41,572 nt of DNA. Source: a virus. The stretch covers positions 1 through 41,572 of the IMG/VR virus record IMGVR_UViG_3300032242_001495; one strand, written 5' to 3'. Shown here in pieces: positions 39,248 through 41,572 of this stretch. A program made the position numbers and the translations under genes. How positions within the stretch are numbered: position 1 is the stretch's first letter; each line of letters starts with the position of its first letter. The notes beneath the pieces were generated by a model. The model worked only from the letters and a program-made list of their open reading frames with translations, had not been told where the DNA came from and ran no database searches.

Positions 39248-39333
39248 CGCGAGTCAGGGCGCACGATAGCCAAACCGACCTCAAACTCGCAACCCGAAAC
39301 TCAGTCATTCTCTCATCTGCCCTGAGCGCAAGC

Positions 39334-40044
39334 GTGCACAACGTCGACCAACTGGCTGAGCGTTGGGTGTCACACGACCCCGTACGCAAGAAATCCGCCG
39401 AAACCGACAGCATCGTTGAATGGATTCGAGTCAACGCCAGTATCGACCCCAAGCCACTAGAAGCAGCCCTGCGTTTGGTCTACGGCGACGGCTACGTGCT
39501 TGGCGCGGACATCGCTAAAGAATTGCTCACGGGCGAAGTGCTAACCGACTGGAACTCGTGGACCGCAGGCAACCGAGCAGCGTCGCTGTTGGTTGACCAG
39601 CCAAATGGTCTGCGCGGTCTGTTGGCTCGCAGTAGCGTCACTATCGCAGACATGAACACCACTACTTTGAACCAACTTGGCTCAACGCTGGCTCGTTCAC
39701 TTGACGCTGGACACAACGCACAGCAGACAGCAAAAGCAATTCGCGATGACTTGGCTAATCCGTCGCGCGCGCTCATGATTGCAGTCACCGAAACACGTCG
39801 CGCAGTGTCGGCGTCCTCAATGGACCAGTACAAAGAAGCGGGCGTTGAACAGGTCGAATGGCTGACCGCCGACCCTTGCGATGTTTGCTCACAAAATGAA
39901 GCCGAGTCACCTATCGACCTTGGCAGTACATTCTCAAGCGACGACCAGTACCCACCAGCCCACCCCAACTGTCGCTGTGCGATTGCTCCAGTGGTCAGTT
40001 CTCAGTTGACTGGACCTCTGGCTGATTATCTGAGTGGCGATTAA
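39334..40044 (+). CDS. MuF-like minor head protein
   Basis: The C-terminal part is a clear MuF domain: V-T-E-T-R-R-A-V-S, then D-P-C-D-V-C-S-Q-N-E and P-P-A-H-P-N-C-R-C. MuF proteins bind the portal and are ejected or help head assembly. The frame extends upstream to 39226 without a stop, and its content (L-K-L-A-T-R-N-S-V-I-L) reads as natural protein, but no standard start exists before the GTG at 39334, which has no good ribosome site. It may be made mainly as a portal-MuF fusion by frameshifting at 39235-39241; such fusions are known as single genes in other actinophages. Confidence 0.8.
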   Translation: MHNVDQLAERWVSHDPVRKKSAETDSIVEWIRVNASIDPKPLEAALRLVYGDGYVLGADIAKELLTGEVLTDWNSWTAGNRAASLLVDQPNGLRGLLARSSVTIADMNTTTLNQLGSTLARSLDAGHNAQQTAKAIRDDLANPSRALMIAVTETRRAVSASSMDQYKEAGVEQVEWLTADPCDVCSQNEAESPIDLGSTFSSDDQYPPAHPNCRCAIAPVVSSQLTGPLADYLSGD

Positions 40045-40052
40045 GGATTTCC

Positions 40053-40622
40053 GTGTCGAATAGCCCTACAACCAGAAAAGATGCTAGACTAACAACCATG
40101 ACTAACAAAGCAAACAAGGCAGACTTGCTGAAGTTTTTAAACACACCGCTCGACCAAGCCGATTTGTCCATCTTGAACAAAGAGTTTGATGAGGATTTGC
40201 ACCCACGTGACGACAACGGTCGTTTCGGCTCGGGCGGAAGTGGCAGTGGTGGGGGTAGTGGTAGTTCAAACACCAGCGAAGTTAGTCCCGATGCTGACCA
40301 AGCCCAAGTGTCTTCCGAAATCAACGACATTCAAGGAACAGCAGACAGCGTTCAAAGCGATTTGGAAGACCTTGAAACCTCCGAAGCCGAAGAAGCCATG
40401 CAACATGTTTCAGATGCGATGCGTCAACTGGACTACGCGGACAACGCGTCAAGTCTAACGCAAGCACAAGACCACTTAGAGCGCGCCGTTACGAGTTTCA
40501 ACAGTGCTTACGAATCAGCGCGTTCAGGCGGACACGATTCAGTAGCCAACGACATTCGAGACATGCGAGATTCTACCAGCGCACTGGCTGATTACATCGC
40601 CTACGGCGAATACGACAACTAA
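40053..40622 (+). CDS. Gly-rich helical head protein
   Basis: The GTG at 40053 has AAGGA at 40043-40047; the ATG at 40098 is an alternative. The 189-residue product has H-P-R-D-D-N-G-R-F-G-S-G (about 50-61), a motif found at the ends or links of phage head proteins that invites processing or flexible tethering, then a Gly/Ser linker. A long helical end follows (A-D-S-V-Q-S-D-L-E-D-L-E-T, then A-M-R-Q-L-D-Y-A). Likely an internal head or scaffold-associated protein. Not confidently recognised. Confidence 0.6.
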   Translation: MSNSPTTRKDARLTTMTNKANKADLLKFLNTPLDQADLSILNKEFDEDLHPRDDNGRFGSGGSGSGGGSGSSNTSEVSPDADQAQVSSEINDIQGTADSVQSDLEDLETSEAEEAMQHVSDAMRQLDYADNASSLTQAQDHLERAVTSFNSAYESARSGGHDSVANDIRDMRDSTSALADYIAYGEYDN

Positions 40623-40656
40623 CCAAGCAAGATAACTACTCGAAAGGTAAGAACCA

Positions 40657-40938
40657 ATGGCTCTTGTCCACACCAACAGTTTGGTCACCACGACTCCGCG
40701 ACCAATCATTCAAATCCCAGCAGGCATTAAAGGCAATATCGCTGCGCAGATTTACAACAACACAGGCGCGACCATTTATCTAGGCGACACTTCTGTCGGC
40801 ACAACTGGCGCGACCATCGGCAACGCAATTGCTAACGGCGCATCACTTCAGTTGTGGCTCGGCGCGAGCGACATCGTCTACGCTGTTTGTGCTACTTCGC
40901 CAGCAGGTTACATCTCGGTACTGTACGCAGGAGTCTAA
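40657..40938 (+). CDS. Small beta-rich structural protein
   Basis: The ATG follows GAAAGGTAAGAACC. The 93-residue product is beta-rich (I-I-Q-I-P-A-G-I-K-G-N, A-T-I-Y-L-G-D-T-S-V, A-S-D-I-V-Y-A-V-C-A) and Thr/Gly/Ala-rich, like a head decoration or fibre-base protein. It is adjacent to the next gene (stop 40938, ATG 40939). Confidence 0.65.
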   Translation: MALVHTNSLVTTTPRPIIQIPAGIKGNIAAQIYNNTGATIYLGDTSVGTTGATIGNAIANGASLQLWLGASDIVYAVCATSPAGYISVLYAGV

Positions 40939-41286
40939 ATGTCCTACCCAGCAGTGTACACGTTTGAGGTCTCGCAGAATGAGACCGTTAAACGCACGCT
41001 TACGTGGACCACAAACGGCACGGCTGTCGACTTGACTGGCTACACGGCTAAAATGCAGGTCAAGTGGGCGACCACTGACGCCAATGCGTTAATCACGCTG
41101 ACCGACACAAGTGGCATTACACTAGGCGGTTCGGCTGGCACTATCGCTATCACAATCCCGTACGCCACCATGCAGACCATTCCCGCTGGCTACGCGGTTT
41201 ACGACTTACAACTCACATCTAGCGGTGGCGAAGTAACTCCGCTTATTGCGGGCGATTTCAAGATTCGACATGAGGTAACTAGTTGA
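40939..41286 (+). CDS. Fibre-base / adaptor protein (BppU N-terminal-like)
   Basis: The 115-residue product has [13 protein letters not shown] and a later [13 protein letters not shown] strand, then I-A-G-D-F-K-I, a pattern typical of small proteins encoded before fibres in phages (baseplate upper protein N-terminal-like). It probably attaches the fibre to the virion. The stop overlaps the TTG start of the fibre gene. Confidence 0.68.
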   Translation: MSYPAVYTFEVSQNETVKRTLTWTTNGTAVDLTGYTAKMQVKWATTDANALITLTDTSGITLGGSAGTIAITIPYATMQTIPAGYAVYDLQLTSSGGEVTPLIAGDFKIRHEVTS

Positions 41287-41572
41287 GCGACGTAACTATC
41301 GTTGAACAGAACCCTGTTGTTACGGTTAACGGCAACAACATCACCGTAGCGTTTGCGACTCAAGGTCCGCAAGGCATAAAGGGCGATACTGGTACTCAGG
41401 GCATTCAGGGCGTTAAGGGTGACACAGGTGCTACTGGAACAAAAGGCGATACTGGAGCACAAGGTATCCAAGGTGTTAAGGGTGACACTGGTTCTCAAGG
41501 TATTCAGGGCGTAAAAGGCGATACAGGTGCAACTGGCGCAACTGGCGCAACTGGCAACGGCATTTCCAGCAT
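41283..41572 (+). CDS. Collagen-like fibre protein, N-terminal part (runs off the end)
   Basis: It starts with TTG at 41283, overlapping the previous stop. The N-terminus has [15 protein letters not shown], a short virion-attachment segment seen in many phage fibres, then more than 15 G-x-y collagen-like triplets ([13 protein letters not shown]), and ends G-N-G-I-S-S. The open frame reaches the window edge. It very probably continues at 1-1011: the motif G-I-(S/T)-S-I is split between the two edges. Joining the edges exactly as given shifts the frame, but a two-base overlap of AT restores it. Confidence 0.78.
   Translation, partial: MSDVTIVEQNPVVTVNGNNITVAFATQGPQGIKGDTGTQGIQGVKGDTGATGTKGDTGAQGIQGVKGDTGSQGIQGVKGDTGATGATGATGNGISS

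Noticed and set aside
41283-41572. Direct end-to-end closure of the window
   Set aside because: Joining base 41572 to base 1 gives ATA-TAA in the fibre frame; closure needs a two-base overlap or missing repeat units.

Overview
The window is a tailed double-stranded DNA phage genome (siphovirus type), complete or nearly so. One collagen-like fibre gene starts at 41283, runs off the right end and appears to resume at base 1, so the sequence is probably circular or circularly permuted and was opened inside that gene. Every supported gene is on the + strand. I see no integrase, tRNA, CRISPR array or insertion sequence, so the phage looks lytic. An actinobacterial host is my best guess, from the gene order, the lysis cassette, the TTGACA / TAnnnT promoters and the purZ-mazZ-polA set known from actinophages such as Arthrobacter phage Wayne. 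Base composition is moderate, unlike high-GC soil actinobacteria, and the host is not proven.

Layout. 35205-41572 plus 1-16792 is the late region: small and large terminase, portal, MuF-like head protein, small head or adaptor proteins, collagen-like fibre, prohead protease with a Cys-rich repeat, major capsid protein, connector, tail completion and terminator proteins, tail tube, tail assembly chaperone with a programmed -1 frameshift, tape measure, a large minor tail protein, a lysis cassette (membrane/coiled-coil protein, endolysin-like protein, holin), a small DNA-binding protein and a calcineurin-like phosphoesterase. 16794-25552 is the early region: an HTH regulator, many small unknown proteins in short operons, a phage-encoded adenylosuccinate lyase (PurB), a Cas4/RecB-like nuclease, a Sak4-like ATPase and a DUF669-like protein. 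25625-30719 is replication: a primase-polymerase/helicase, an iteron-like repeat cluster that may be an origin, a family A DNA polymerase and a RuvC-like resolvase. 30834-35230 is nucleotide and DNA modification: an OB/zinc protein, a Mom-like GNAT protein, PurZ, a MazG-like (MazZ) protein, a nucleoside deoxyribosyltransferase-like protein and dUTPase.

How the genes work together. The central signal is a probable 2-aminoadenine (Z) genome pathway. The PurA-like enzyme at 32529 is short (345 aa) and carries Ser where PurA has its catalytic Asp (GSEGKG instead of GDEGKG), which I recall as the PurZ signature. MazZ would make dGMP from dGTP, PurZ would make succino-dZMP, PurB would release dZMP, and the PolA-type polymerase would use dZTP. 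No HD-domain dATPase (DatZ) is visible, and a deoxyribosyltransferase-fold protein sits in the purZ-mazZ operon instead. A Mom-like protein immediately upstream raises the possibility of a second layer of base modification.

Regulation. Seven copies of a closely similar promoter (TTGACA, 17-18 bp, TGTGTTAAACT) lie in front of early and middle operons. Most carry a TTGAC-N5-GTCAA dyad over the -35 box and a 5'-leader hairpin followed by a GAGAGA-type purine tract. An eighth, weaker copy precedes purZ. The terminase-to-lysis region shows no copy of this promoter.
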